From Serratia fonticola (GTDB lineage Bacteria; Pseudomonadota; Gammaproteobacteria; Enterobacterales; Enterobacteriaceae): a DNA stretch of 64,000 nt. The translations under genes and the position numbers were made by a program. The stretch spans positions 2,418,001-2,482,000 of the forward strand of contig NZ_VFMK01000001.1 of the NCBI RefSeq assembly GCF_006715025.1, in the 5' to 3' direction. Below, one piece after another: positions 26,285 to 35,546 of the stretch. The notes beneath the pieces are model-generated. The model did no database searches and was not told the origin of the DNA. It saw nothing but the letters and a program-made list of their open reading frames with translations. How positions within the stretch are numbered: the first letter of the stretch is position 1; every line of letters starts with the position of its first letter.

Positions 26285-26684
26285 GTTAACTCCCTGCTAT
26301 TTAGGCTGTGTCCTCCCATTGCGTGTAACAGGCAGTGGGGTCTGCAAGGCACCTAGACCAATTTCCGGACACAACTTAATTATGATGCTAATTAAATGTA
26401 GTCGAGATGCGTATTTAATTAAACACTATGGCGGCAATAAAAACTATAAAAATAATTAAGTAAATAAAAACCATTAAACAACTTATTTACTGCGGGTAGT
26501 TTGTGAAATAGGTCAATAATTCGGGCTATTTTTCTGTTTAACATGGCGCCATTAAATACTCCTTTATTGTTATTTGCCATTTCAACTTTATGGTTTTTAA
26601 GGTTTTATTTCCCTGCCTTAATGTTAACTTTGTTGGGTGTTTGTATTTTAATTGTTATTAATGAGTTATTTCAGAGAGACTGAC
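26285..26684. promoter_or_regulatory. Divergent AT-rich regulatory region between dpiA and citC
   Basis: A 400-base strongly AT-rich gap between the divergent starts. DpiA/CitB binds AT-rich sequences in the equivalent E. coli and Klebsiella regions. At 26502-26517 TGTGA-AATAGG-TCAAT is a fair match to a CRP site (TGTGA-N6-TCACA), in keeping with the known catabolite control of cit operons. I do not place the promoters. No dpiB coding sequence is present. Confidence 0.5.
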
Positions 26685-27755
26685 ATGTTGGGCGATACCG
26701 TATTTAATCGGGTAAAAAGATCGGATCATAAAAATATAGCGGCTATTAATGCTTTTTTACGAAGTAACGATCTGAATATTGATACCACGGTCGAGGTTTT
26801 TATTACCGTAACGCAAGGAGAACAATTAGTTGCCTGCGGAGGTATCGCCGAAAATATTATCAAATGTGTGGCAATCAGCCCGAAAATGCGTGGGGAAGGT
26901 CTGGCGCTGTCATTGGCGACAGAATTGGTAAATCTGGCCTATGAACGCCATCACACCCAGCTGTTTATTTATACCAAAGTGCAGAATGAGGCGCTGTTCC
27001 GTCAATGTGGTTTTTACCCGATTGCCAGCGTGCCAGGTATTGTGGTGCTGATGGAAAACAGCCCATGCCGCCTGAAGCGTTATGCCGCCCAACTGGCCGG
27101 CTTACGCCAACCGGGTAACACCATTGGCAGCATTGTGATGAACGCTAACCCCTTTACCCGTGGCCATCAATATCTGGTACGGGAAGCCGCCGCCCGATGT
27201 GACTGGCTGCACCTGTTTCTGGTGAAAGAAAACACCTCGCGTTTTCCTTATGAAGATCGCCGTGACCTGGTGCTCAAGGGGACAGAAGGGATCACCAATC
27301 TCACGGTGCATGAAGGGTCGCAATACGTTATCTCGCGCGCCACTTTCCCCTGTTACTTCATTAAAGAACAAGGGGTGGCAGACGACTGCTACACCGAAAT
27401 CGATCTGAAAATCTTCCGTCAGTATCTGGCGCCCGCGTTGGGGATAACCCATCGGTTTGTCGGTAATGAGCCGTTCTGCGCCGTTACCGCGAAATACAAC
27501 CGCGATATGCGTTACTGGCTGGAAACCCCGGCGTTGCCGAGCCCGCCTATCGATCTGGTGGAGATAGAGCGCCTGCAATATCAGGGGACCGCTATTTCCG
27601 CTTCCTGGGTCCGCAAACTGCTGGCGGCGGGTGACTTTCACGCCGCTGCCCCCTTGGTGCCAAAAGATACCTTGTACTACCTGCAAGATCTGCAGGGGCT
27701 GCGCCGACCTACGTCGAAAAAGCAAGAATTTGAGTCCGTACAATCAGGTGAATGA
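26685..27755 (+). CDS. citC: Citrate lyase ligase (acetate:SH-citrate lyase ligase)
   Basis: A 356-residue enzyme that acetylates the thiol of the citrate lyase prosthetic group with ATP and acetate, switching the lyase on. It has an N-terminal GNAT-like domain (CVAISPKMRGEGLALSLATE) and a nucleotidyltransferase domain (MNANPFTRGHQYLVREAAA, SRFPYEDRRDLVLKG, GTAISASWVRKLL). ATG 26685 with AGAGAG upstream aligns with the E. coli start (MFGNDIFTRVKRS); earlier in-frame starts have no ribosome site. It is first gene of the cit operon. Confidence 0.95.
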   Translation: MLGDTVFNRVKRSDHKNIAAINAFLRSNDLNIDTTVEVFITVTQGEQLVACGGIAENIIKCVAISPKMRGEGLALSLATELVNLAYERHHTQLFIYTKVQNEALFRQCGFYPIASVPGIVVLMENSPCRLKRYAAQLAGLRQPGNTIGSIVMNANPFTRGHQYLVREAAARCDWLHLFLVKENTSRFPYEDRRDLVLKGTEGITNLTVHEGSQYVISRATFPCYFIKEQGVADDCYTEIDLKIFRQYLAPALGITHRFVGNEPFCAVTAKYNRDMRYWLETPALPSPPIDLVEIERLQYQGTAISASWVRKLLAAGDFHAAAPLVPKDTLYYLQDLQGLRRPTSKKQEFESVQSGE

Positions 27756-28063
27756 TGAAAATAATCCGAGAAGCAATGGCCGGCACGCTGGAGTCCAGCG
27801 ATGTCATGGTGCGCATCGCGCCCGCAGAAGGTCAGGAACACGACCTGCTGATCGCCAGCAGCGTGGAAAAACAGTTTGGCGAAGCGATCCGCCACACCCT
27901 GCTACAGGTGCTGCAGCACTATAACGTGCCGCCGGTACAGGTGATTGTCGATGATAAAGGCGCGTTGGACTGTGTCTTGCGTGCCCGGCTGGAAACCGCG
28001 CTGATGCGTGCCAGTGATGCAGCTGCATTGCCTTGGGAGGATCGCCGTGAAAATGCTGAATAA
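27755..28063 (+). CDS. citD: Citrate lyase acyl carrier protein (gamma subunit)
   Basis: A 102-residue carrier protein with the prosthetic-group serine at position 14 in AGTLESSDVMV, and the conserved DDKGALDCVLRARLE and LPWEDR. Of the two consecutive ATGs (27752, 27755) the second aligns with E. coli CitD; either overlaps the citC stop, giving translational coupling. It carries the 2'-(5''-phosphoribosyl)-3'-dephospho-CoA arm made by CitG and attached by CitX. Confidence 0.95.
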   Translation: MKIIREAMAGTLESSDVMVRIAPAEGQEHDLLIASSVEKQFGEAIRHTLLQVLQHYNVPPVQVIVDDKGALDCVLRARLETALMRASDAAALPWEDRRENAE

Positions 28064-28964
28064 ACACCGCATGCGCCGCAGCATGCTGTTTGTGCCAGGT
28101 GCCAATGCCGCCATGGTCAGCAACGCCTTTATCTACCAGGCCGATGCGTTGATGTTCGATCTGGAAGACTCGGTGATCCTGCGTGAGAAAGACGCGGCCC
28201 GCCGCTTGGTCTACCACGCGCTGCAACATCCGCTGTATCAGGAAGTGGAAACCATTGTGCGTGTCAACGCGCTGGATTCGGCCTACGGTCTGGCGGATCT
28301 GCAGGCGGTGGTACGCGGTGGTGCGGATATCGTTCGGCTGCCAAAAACCGACAGCGCGCAAGACGTTGTGGATATGGAAAACGAAATCGCTGCCATTGAA
28401 CGTGCCTGTGGTCGCCCGGTCGGCAGTACTGGCCTGCTGGCGGCCATCGAGTCCGCACAGGGCATCACCAACGCGGTGGCGATTGCGCAGGCTTCGCCAC
28501 GGTTAATCGGTATTGCGCTGGGGGCAGAAGACTACGTGCGCAATCTGCGTACCGAACGTTCACCTGAAGGCATTGAACTGCTGTTTGCCCGCTGCTCATT
28601 GCTACAGGCCGCCCGTGCCGCTGGGATCCAGGCGTTTGACACCGTCTATTCCGATGCCAATAACGAAGCCGGTTTCCTGCAGGAAGCGGCACTGATCAAA
28701 CAACTGGGCTTTGACGGTAAATCATTGATTAACCCGCGCCAGATCGAATTGCTGCACAACCTGTATGCGCCGACCGCCAAAGAGGTGGCCCATGCCCAGC
28801 GGGTAGTCGATGCCGCCGAAGCGGCGGAAAAAGAGGGGCGCGGCGTGGTTTCGCTGAACGGCAAGATGGTAGACAGCCCGGTGATCGAGCGGGCCCGTCT
28901 GGTACTGCAACGCGCAGCGCTTTCCGGCGTGCGTGAAGAACCAAACCACAGCGAGGAAGCATGA
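28047..28964 (+). CDS. citE: Citrate lyase beta subunit (citryl-CoA lyase)
   Basis: A 305-residue TIM-barrel lyase that cleaves citryl-carrier to oxaloacetate and acetyl-carrier. Motifs are RRSMLFVPGANAAMVSNA, DALMFDLEDSV, IVRVNALDS, IGIALGAEDYVRNLRTERS and FDTVYSDANNEAGF. GGGAGG is six bases before GTG 28047, which I take as the start; ATG 28053 is the alternative. It overlaps the end of citD by 17 bases and citF by 4. Confidence 0.95.
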   Translation: MKMLNKHRMRRSMLFVPGANAAMVSNAFIYQADALMFDLEDSVILREKDAARRLVYHALQHPLYQEVETIVRVNALDSAYGLADLQAVVRGGADIVRLPKTDSAQDVVDMENEIAAIERACGRPVGSTGLLAAIESAQGITNAVAIAQASPRLIGIALGAEDYVRNLRTERSPEGIELLFARCSLLQAARAAGIQAFDTVYSDANNEAGFLQEAALIKQLGFDGKSLINPRQIELLHNLYAPTAKEVAHAQRVVDAAEAAEKEGRGVVSLNGKMVDSPVIERARLVLQRAALSGVREEPNHSEEA

Positions 28965-30469
28965 TGAAACGCCAACAACGCCTGATGACCTTGAACAATC
29001 ACGCCGATGTACGGCTTTATCAGGAAGCCTCTAAGGCCAATCAGCAGGCGCGCAAACCGCGCGATATCAAACGCTGTGACTCGCTGGAAGAAGCCATTCG
29101 TCGCAGTGGCCTGCAGGACGGAATGACTATCTCCTTCCATCACGCTTTCCGCGGGGGCGATCTGGCGCTCAATCAGGTGATGGACGTGCTGGCCACCATG
29201 GGGTTCCGTAACCTGACGCTGGCTTCCAGTTCCTTGACCGATTGCCATGCGCCGCTGGTTGGTCACATCCGCCACGGCGTCGTGAGCCGTATTTACACCT
29301 CGGGGCTGCGTGGGCCGCTGGCCGATGCTATTTCTCGCGGTCTGTTGAAAGAGCCGGTGCAGGTTCATTCGCACGGTGGACGGGTCAATCTGATTGAGTC
29401 GGGCGAACTGAAAATTGACGTCGCCTTCCTGGGGGTACCGACCTGTGACGAGTTCGGTAATGCCAATGGTTACACCGGCAATGCCTGCTGTGGTTCGCTC
29501 GGTTACGCCAAAGTGGATGCTGAAGCTGCCCGCAGCGTGGTGCTGTTGACCGAAGCCATCGTGCCTTACCCTCACCATCCTGCCAGCCTGGCACAGGATC
29601 AGGTTGATCTGATCGTACAGTTGGAACAGGTCGGGGATGCGGACAAGATTGGTGCCGATGCCACGCGTATGACCTCCAACCCGCGTGAGCTACTGATTGC
29701 CCGCCGTGCTGCCGAGGTAATCGTTGACTCTGGTTACTTCACCGAAGGCTTTTCTTTGCAGACCGGCACCGGTGGTGCTTCGCTGGCCGTAACACGCTTC
29801 CTGGAAGACAAGATGCGCGCCCGTGGCGTGCGTGCCGGTTTCGCCCTTGGCGGGATCACGTCAACCATGGTGGATCTGCACGAGAAAGGGCTGATCGGCA
29901 AACTGCTGGATGTGCAGAGCTTTGACCGTGCCGCAGCAATGTCATTGGCGCGTAACCCAAACCATATCGAGATCAGCGCCAATCAATATGCCAACTTCAG
30001 TTCCAAAGGCGCCTCGGTCGATCGTCTGGACGTGGTGGTGCTGAGTGCCCTGGAAATTGACACCGGCTTCAACGTTAACGTGCTGACCGGCTCAGACGGG
30101 GTGATCCGTGGTGCTTCCGGTGGCCACTGCGATACCGCAGCGGCGGCCCGGTTGGCGATCATCGTTGCGCCGTTGGTACGTGGGCGCATTCCTACGCTGG
30201 TCGAGCAGGTGACCACCTGCGTGACACCGGGCTCCAGCATCGACATTCTGGTGACCGACCACGGTATTGCCGTTAACCCTGCACGCCCAGAGCTGGCGCA
30301 GCGGTTACGCGATGCTGGCCTGCAGGTGGTCACCATCGAATGGCTGCGTGAGCGTGCGCTGGTACTGACCGGCGAACCGAAACCGATCGCTTTTACCGAT
30401 AACGTGGTGGCTGTGGTGCGCTATCGCGACGGCTCGGTGATTGACGTCGTCCATCAGGTCGCGGAGTAA
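28961..30469 (+). CDS. citF: Citrate lyase alpha subunit (citrate:acetyl-ACP transferase)
   Basis: A 502-residue CoA-transferase-like subunit that exchanges acetyl for citrate on CitD. Landmarks are ISFHHAFRGGDLALNQVMDV, SHGGRVNLIESGELKIDVAF, GVPTCDEFGNANGYTGNACC, FSLQTGTGGASLAVTRFLED and ITSTMVDLHEKGL. Two successive ATGs (28961, 28964) follow GAGGAAG. The length and order match the E. coli operon. Confidence 0.95.
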   Translation: MMKRQQRLMTLNNHADVRLYQEASKANQQARKPRDIKRCDSLEEAIRRSGLQDGMTISFHHAFRGGDLALNQVMDVLATMGFRNLTLASSSLTDCHAPLVGHIRHGVVSRIYTSGLRGPLADAISRGLLKEPVQVHSHGGRVNLIESGELKIDVAFLGVPTCDEFGNANGYTGNACCGSLGYAKVDAEAARSVVLLTEAIVPYPHHPASLAQDQVDLIVQLEQVGDADKIGADATRMTSNPRELLIARRAAEVIVDSGYFTEGFSLQTGTGGASLAVTRFLEDKMRARGVRAGFALGGITSTMVDLHEKGLIGKLLDVQSFDRAAAMSLARNPNHIEISANQYANFSSKGASVDRLDVVVLSALEIDTGFNVNVLTGSDGVIRGASGGHCDTAAAARLAIIVAPLVRGRIPTLVEQVTTCVTPGSSIDILVTDHGIAVNPARPELAQRLRDAGLQVVTIEWLRERALVLTGEPKPIAFTDNVVAVVRYRDGSVIDVVHQVAE

Positions 30470-30473
30470 CGCC

Positions 30474-31022
30474 ATGGCTTATATCCCCCCCGAATTGGCC
30501 ACCAGCCGTGCCGTAAGTTTGCCTGAACTGCTTTCCAGCCGTGAATGCCGGCAGGCACGGCAACAGGCGTGGCTGGCGTGCCATCCTACCGCCACGCTGG
30601 TGGTGCTCACTCTGGTGGCGCCGGGGGCGGTGAAAGATAGCCCCATGACGCGGCGCGTGTTCAATCTGGGAAGGCAAGCCCTGCAGCAGATGTATCGCCA
30701 GCAAGGCTGGCTTTGTTTGCAGCAGAAGACCCTGGCGCTGCCCACCGGCTGCGAAGGCTATCTGGCGCTGCAAGCCGATGCCCATGCGGTGAAAGAGGCG
30801 GCCATTCAGCTGGAAATCCAGCAGCCGATTGGCCGCCTGTGGGATATCGATGTGCTGACCCCGCAAGGAAAGATCCTGTCGCGGCGCGAACTTGGTCTGC
30901 CTGAACGCCGCTGTCTGCTGTGCAATCAGCCAGCCAAGATTTGCGCTCGCCAACAGAGCCACAGTACCGAACAACTGCTCAATGCAATGGAAAGGATGCT
31001 CAATGATGCACTCCCAGCCTGA
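30474..31022 (+). CDS. citX: Apo-citrate lyase phosphoribosyl-dephospho-CoA transferase
   Basis: A 182-residue nucleotidyltransferase that attaches the prosthetic group to Ser14 of CitD. It matches E. coli CitX in length and in VSLPELLSSRECRQARQQAW, LVAPGAVKDSP, FNLGRQAL and RLWDIDVLTPQGKILSRREL, with the cysteine-rich LPERRCLLCNQPAKICARQQ near the end. It starts four bases after the citF stop with GGAG close upstream. Confidence 0.94.
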   Translation: MAYIPPELATSRAVSLPELLSSRECRQARQQAWLACHPTATLVVLTLVAPGAVKDSPMTRRVFNLGRQALQQMYRQQGWLCLQQKTLALPTGCEGYLALQADAHAVKEAAIQLEIQQPIGRLWDIDVLTPQGKILSRRELGLPERRCLLCNQPAKICARQQSHSTEQLLNAMERMLNDALPA

Positions 31023-31887
31023 TTGGCAGCCGGCGGTTACCGATCTTTCGCACAGCCAGCGCTTTGCCCGCGACGCCTATCAAGCGCTGTTGGTGGAGGT
31101 CAACCTGACGCCGAAACCGGGGTTGGTTGATCGCCACAACAACGGTGCGCATCGCGACATGGATATTGGCCATTTCTACCGCAGCTCACGGGCCATTGGC
31201 CGGTGGCTGCCGCACTTTATCCGCCAAGGAGAGGCCGATGCCGCTCTGCCTGCCGAGCAGCAGCTTGCACGCCTGCGCCCATTGGGCATGGCCTGCGAAG
31301 AACAGATGTTCCGCGCCACCGGCGGTATCAACACCCATAAAGGCAGCGTGTTCTCGCTAGGGCTGTTGTGCTGCGCCTTTGGGCGCTTGCAACAACAGCA
31401 AAGGCAGATCGACGCCGCCAGCCTGTGCCAGGAAGTGGCCCAGATGTGCAACGGATTGGTCTGGCGTGAATTGCAGCATAACAACGCAGGGCAGACCGCC
31501 GGGCAACGGTTATTTGCCGAATTTGGTCTCAGTGGGGCCCGCGGTGAGGCCGAATCGGGTTTCCAACAGGTGATTAACGGGGCGTTACCGCTGTATCGCC
31601 AAAGGATGGAAAGCGGTTGTGGAGAGCAAATCGCGCTGATGGACAGCCTGCTGTGGCTGATGGCGCATAACGACGATACCAACGTCGCCTCGCGTGGCGG
31701 TATCCAGGGCTTGCGCTGGTTGCAGCATTACGCCCGGCAGTTATTGGCCTTGGGTGGGGCGGGCGTTCCGCAAGGTATTGCCCGTCTGCGGCAGTTCGAT
31801 GTTGCCTGCATCGCCCGCAATCTGAGCCCCGGCGGTAGCGCCGATCTATTGATAGTCACTTGGCTGCTGGCGCAGTTGGGTGCTTAA
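31003..31887 (+). CDS. citG: Triphosphoribosyl-dephospho-CoA synthase
   Basis: A 294-residue enzyme that builds the citrate lyase prosthetic group precursor from dephospho-CoA and ATP. Motifs are EVNLTPKPGLVDRHNNGAHR, DMDIGHFYRSS, RATGGINTHKGSVFSLGLLC and MAHNDDTNVASRGG. AAGGA is seven bases before ATG 31003, and the first bases overlap citX by 20. The longer frame from 30892 is spurious. Confidence 0.95.
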   Translation: MMHSQPDWQPAVTDLSHSQRFARDAYQALLVEVNLTPKPGLVDRHNNGAHRDMDIGHFYRSSRAIGRWLPHFIRQGEADAALPAEQQLARLRPLGMACEEQMFRATGGINTHKGSVFSLGLLCCAFGRLQQQQRQIDAASLCQEVAQMCNGLVWRELQHNNAGQTAGQRLFAEFGLSGARGEAESGFQQVINGALPLYRQRMESGCGEQIALMDSLLWLMAHNDDTNVASRGGIQGLRWLQHYARQLLALGGAGVPQGIARLRQFDVACIARNLSPGGSADLLIVTWLLAQLGA

Positions 31888-31916
31888 AAAATAACGAAGC
31901 CTCAGGAGACATGTTC

Positions 31917-33380
31917 ATGTCAGAAACCAAAGAAAAAATCTGGAAAGCGCTCGCCCCGCTGGTGGTGCTTGCCGTCCTGTTAATGATACCCACGCCGGAG
32001 GGCATGCCGCCGCAAGCCTGGCGTTATTTTGCCATCTTTGTGGCGATGATCGTCGGGATGATCCTGGAGCCCATTCCGGCGACGGCAATCAGCTTTATTG
32101 CCGTAACCGTCAGTGTACTCAGCTCTAACTGGGTGCTGTTTGGTGCCGAAGAGTTGGCGAATCCGAGCTTCAAAGCCGGTAAAGAAGCGCTCAAATGGGG
32201 GCTGGCCGGATTCTCGAGTACCACCGTCTGGCTGGTGTTTGGGGCCTTTATCTTCGCGCTGGGTTATGAGGCCACCGGGTTAGGGCGCCGCATCGCGCTG
32301 TTTCTGGTGAAGTTCATGGGCAAACGCACCCTGACGCTCGGTTATGCGGTGGTGATCATCGATATCCTGTTGGCGCCGTTTACCCCGTCCAACACCGCGC
32401 GTACCGGTGGCACCGTATTCCCGGTGGTGAAAAACCTGCCGCCGCTGTTTGATTCCTTCCCGAACGATCCTTCCTCACGCCGCATCGGTGGTTATCTGAT
32501 GTGGATGATGGTGGTGGGGACCAGCATCAGCTCCTCAATGTTTGTGACCGGTGCTGCGCCTAACGTGTTGGGTATCGAGTTCGTCAACAAGATTGCCGGG
32601 ATCAATATCACCTGGATGCAATGGTTCCTGGCGTTTCTGCCGGTTGGCTTATTGCTGCTGATCGTCGCGCCGCTGATTTCCTACTATCTGTATAAACCTG
32701 GCGTGACACACAGCAATGAAGTGTCCGGTTGGGCCACGACGGCACTGGCGGAAATGGGTAAACTGAATCGTAAAGAATATACCCTGATCGGCCTGGTGTT
32801 ACTCAGCCTTTGCCTGTGGGTGTTCGGTGGTAAATTGGTGGATGCGACGACGGTGTGCCTGTTGGCGGTATCGTTGATGCTGGCTCTGCACGTGGTCAGT
32901 TGGAAAGACATCACCAAATACTCCAGCGCCTGGAATACCTTGGTTAACCTGGCAACGTTGGTGGTGATGGCCAGTGGCCTGAGCCGTTCCGGCTTTATCG
33001 ATTGGTTTGCCACCACCATGAGCACCCATCTGGACGGTTTCTCTCCGAAGATGACGGTGATCTTGTTGGTGCTGGTGTTCTACTATGCGCACTACCTGTT
33101 TGCCAGCCTGTCGGCACACACCGCAACCATGCTGCCGATGATCCTGGCGGTGGGTAAAGGCTTGCCGGGCGTGCCGATGGAACACCTTTCTATTCTGCTG
33201 GTGTTGTCTATCGGTATCATGGGGGTGCTGACGCCTTATGCAACCGGCCCAGGTGTGATCATCTATGGCTGTGGTTACGTGAAGTCGAAAGACTACTGGC
33301 GGCTTGGCGGGACCCTCGGCGTGGTGTATATCGCGGCGCTGCTGTTGATCGGTTGGCCAATTCTCAGCCTGTGGTATTGA
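31917..33380 (+). CDS. citT: Citrate/succinate antiporter
   Basis: A 487-residue inner membrane antiporter of the DASS family, exactly the length of E. coli CitT, with 12-14 helices. It exchanges external citrate for internal succinate in anaerobic citrate use. Close matches include MPPQAWRYFAIFVAMIVGMI, LEPIPATAISFIAVT, ALKWGLAGFSSTTVWLVFGA, APFTPSNTARTGGTVFPV and TPYATGPGVIIYGCGYVKSK. CAGGAGA supports ATG 31917 over earlier starts. It closes the cit operon, and the next element is a strong hairpin. Confidence 0.96.
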   Translation: MSETKEKIWKALAPLVVLAVLLMIPTPEGMPPQAWRYFAIFVAMIVGMILEPIPATAISFIAVTVSVLSSNWVLFGAEELANPSFKAGKEALKWGLAGFSSTTVWLVFGAFIFALGYEATGLGRRIALFLVKFMGKRTLTLGYAVVIIDILLAPFTPSNTARTGGTVFPVVKNLPPLFDSFPNDPSSRRIGGYLMWMMVVGTSISSSMFVTGAAPNVLGIEFVNKIAGINITWMQWFLAFLPVGLLLLIVAPLISYYLYKPGVTHSNEVSGWATTALAEMGKLNRKEYTLIGLVLLSLCLWVFGGKLVDATTVCLLAVSLMLALHVVSWKDITKYSSAWNTLVNLATLVVMASGLSRSGFIDWFATTMSTHLDGFSPKMTVILLVLVFYYAHYLFASLSAHTATMLPMILAVGKGLPGVPMEHLSILLVLSIGIMGVLTPYATGPGVIIYGCGYVKSKDYWRLGGTLGVVYIAALLLIGWPILSLWY

Positions 33381-33388
33381 TTTGACTG

Positions 33389-33410
33389 GCGGCCATCTTC
33401 GGATGGCCGC
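33389..33410 (+). terminator. Hairpin terminator after citT
   Basis: GCGGCCATC and GATGGCCGC pair over 9 bp around a TTCG tetraloop of the stable C(UUCG)G class, eight bases after the citT stop. TGTTGC follows rather than a full T-run, so termination may be assisted. Confidence 0.65.
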
Positions 33411-33524
33411 TGTTGCATTCCCTTCCCCCGTGATGTCCGTCACACACTTTCATGTCGAACGCCGTCATCATGCTTAACGAACGTTAAGCCATTCAAAAAA
33501 ATCATATTTAGGGAGCCTCTGCGG

Positions 33525-34754
33525 ATGAGAAAAAAAACGTTATTACTTTGCCTGCCTTTGCTGTTTAGCGGCACCGCCTTTGCCGAGAACGAGGGTTATC
33601 AACTGGAGCAGGTGCTGGTAATGAGCCGGCATAACCTGCGTGCGCCGCTGGCAAACAATGGCAGCGTATTGGCGCAATCCACGCCAAAAGCCTGGCCGCA
33701 GTGGGATACGCCCGGCGGGCTGCTGACCACCAAGGGTGGCGTGCTGGAAGTGTATATGGGCCATTATTTTAACGCATGGCTCAAGCAGGCTGGCCTATTG
33801 CCGCAGGAAGGGTGCCCGGCCACTGACAGCGTGTATGTTTATGCCAACAGCATACAGCGTACCGTAGCAACGGCGCAGTTCTTCACGAATGGCGCGTTCC
33901 CGGGTTGTGATATCCGTGTTCATCATCAGGACAAAATGGGCGAGATGGACCCAACCTTTAACCCGATTATCACCGACAATAGCGAAGCCTTTAATCAACA
34001 GGCGCTGGGCGCCATGAATACCGAACTGGCCTCATTGAAGCTGGATACGTCCTACCAGCAACTGGCGCAGATCATCGATTACAAAGACTCTGCCGCCTGT
34101 AAAACCGATAAACAATGCGATCTGACCGCCGAGCCGAGCAAAATGAGTGCGGTGCCGGGAAAAGAGCCTGGTGTTTCAGGCCCGCTGAAAGTGGGTAACT
34201 CGTTGGTGGACGCCTTTATGTTGCAGTATTACGAAGGTTTCCCGATGAAAGACGTGGCTTGGGGCAAGATTGTCACGCCACACCAGTGGGAACAGTTGGC
34301 CAAGTTGAAAGATGGCTATCAGGATTCGCTGTTCACGTCATCGGTCGTAGCACAAAACGTGGCCAAACCGCTGCTGACCTACATCAACGCGGCGCTGATA
34401 GGCGAGCGCAAAGCGGATTCACCGAAGCTGACCGTGCTGGTCGGGCATGATTCCAATATTGCTTCGTTGCTCTCGGCCATGAAGTTCCAGCCTTATCAGT
34501 TGCCAAAGCAGTATGAGAAAACCCCGATTGGCGGCAAACTGGTGTTCCAACGCTGGCATGACAGTAAGGGCGATCGCGATCTGCTGAAAATTGAATATGT
34601 CTATCAGTCGACAGAGCAATTGCGTAATGCCGAACCGCTGACGCTGAAGAACCCACCGCAGCGTGTCACTCTGGCGCTGGAAGGCTGCCCGGTGGACAAA
34701 GAGGGCTTCTGTGCCTGGAGCGATTTTGAAAAGACCATGAAGAGTATCCTGTAA
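33525..34754 (+). CDS. agp: Periplasmic glucose-1-phosphatase
   Basis: A 409-residue histidine acid phosphatase with signal peptide MRKKTLLLCLPLLFSGTAFA. The catalytic motif is MSRHNLRAPLANNG, the proton donor is in LVGHDSNIASLL, and the body matches E. coli Agp (TKGGVLEVYMGHYF, ANSIQRTVATAQFFTNGAFP, GPLKVGNSLVDAFMLQYYEG). It releases glucose from external glucose-1-phosphate and can also act on phytate. AGGGAG precedes the start. Its place near a sugar-phosphate importer may be coincidence. Confidence 0.94.
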   Translation: MRKKTLLLCLPLLFSGTAFAENEGYQLEQVLVMSRHNLRAPLANNGSVLAQSTPKAWPQWDTPGGLLTTKGGVLEVYMGHYFNAWLKQAGLLPQEGCPATDSVYVYANSIQRTVATAQFFTNGAFPGCDIRVHHQDKMGEMDPTFNPIITDNSEAFNQQALGAMNTELASLKLDTSYQQLAQIIDYKDSAACKTDKQCDLTAEPSKMSAVPGKEPGVSGPLKVGNSLVDAFMLQYYEGFPMKDVAWGKIVTPHQWEQLAKLKDGYQDSLFTSSVVAQNVAKPLLTYINAALIGERKADSPKLTVLVGHDSNIASLLSAMKFQPYQLPKQYEKTPIGGKLVFQRWHDSKGDRDLLKIEYVYQSTEQLRNAEPLTLKNPPQRVTLALEGCPVDKEGFCAWSDFEKTMKSIL

Positions 34755-34768
34755 TCAGAACTCCGCCG

Positions 34769-34790
34769 GGGGCACGGCACGCCGTGCCCC
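34769..34790 (+). terminator. GC-rich hairpin after agp
   Basis: GGGGCACGGC and GCCGTGCCCC form a nearly continuous 22-base palindrome 14 bases after the agp stop. No T-run follows. It probably ends or stabilises the agp message. Confidence 0.5.
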
Positions 34791-34850
34791 GATTATCGAA
34801 ACGGGGTTATACTGTTTTATCTGTTTCTTTATCATCATCACGGACGAAAA

Positions 34851-35546
34851 GTGTTCTCTTCTTTCATTACCCACGTTGAATTCCTGACCGTCGCCGATTT
34901 TCCCGGCCTGGTTGCCCAATGCCATTTCTCTGTGGCCGAATACCGTGACGCGCATTTTCTCACTGCCGGGCTTGTCTTTCCTGATCATCTATCCACAGCG
35001 GTCACCAAACGCCGGGCAGAATATCTGGCCGGGCGCTATCTGGCTCGCTTGGCGCTGGCGCAACTGGGGCATGCAGATTTCATCGTGTTAAAAGGCGAGC
35101 ATCGGGCGCCGATCTGGCCGCAAGGGATCGCCGGGGCGATCAGCCACAATGTTGATACCGCGCTTTGTGCCGTTCAGTGTGATAACGGAACGGGCGGCGT
35201 GGGCATTGATGTAGAAACGCAGATGCCGCTCAAACGCGCGCAAGAGCTGTGGAGTGGCATTGTCAATGAGGCCGAATACCGTTGGTTATGCCAGCAGCCT
35301 CACGCCTTCGAACTGTTGCTGACGTTAGTGTTTTCCGCCAAGGAAAGCCTGTTTAAAGCACTTTATCCGCAGGTGCGCTGCTATTTTGATTTTCAGGATG
35401 CGCGAATAGTGGCGTTGGATTGGCAGACGAGTACTTTTGAACTGGAACTGCTGAAAACGCTGACCCCATGTTGCCATGCTGGCCGCCGTTTCAGCGGCCA
35501 TTACTGGCAGAAGGGTGACGCTGTAACAACTATTATTTATTTTTAA
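34851..35546 (+). CDS. 4'-phosphopantetheinyl transferase (EntD-like)
   Basis: A 231-residue enzyme that converts apo carrier proteins to holo form using CoA. It carries the family motifs RRAEYLAGRYLARLAL, GEHRAPIWPQGIAGAISH, the magnesium-binding GVGIDVE and FSAKESLFKALYP. The start is a GTG at 34851; no in-frame ATG precedes the conserved part. Its size and motifs fit the EntD/PswP class serving nonribosomal peptide synthetases, but no synthetase is in the window, so its partner lies elsewhere. Its stop overlaps the convergent RarD-like gene by four bases. Confidence 0.85.
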   Translation: MFSSFITHVEFLTVADFPGLVAQCHFSVAEYRDAHFLTAGLVFPDHLSTAVTKRRAEYLAGRYLARLALAQLGHADFIVLKGEHRAPIWPQGIAGAISHNVDTALCAVQCDNGTGGVGIDVETQMPLKRAQELWSGIVNEAEYRWLCQQPHAFELLLTLVFSAKESLFKALYPQVRCYFDFQDARIVALDWQTSTFELELLKTLTPCCHAGRRFSGHYWQKGDAVTTIIYF

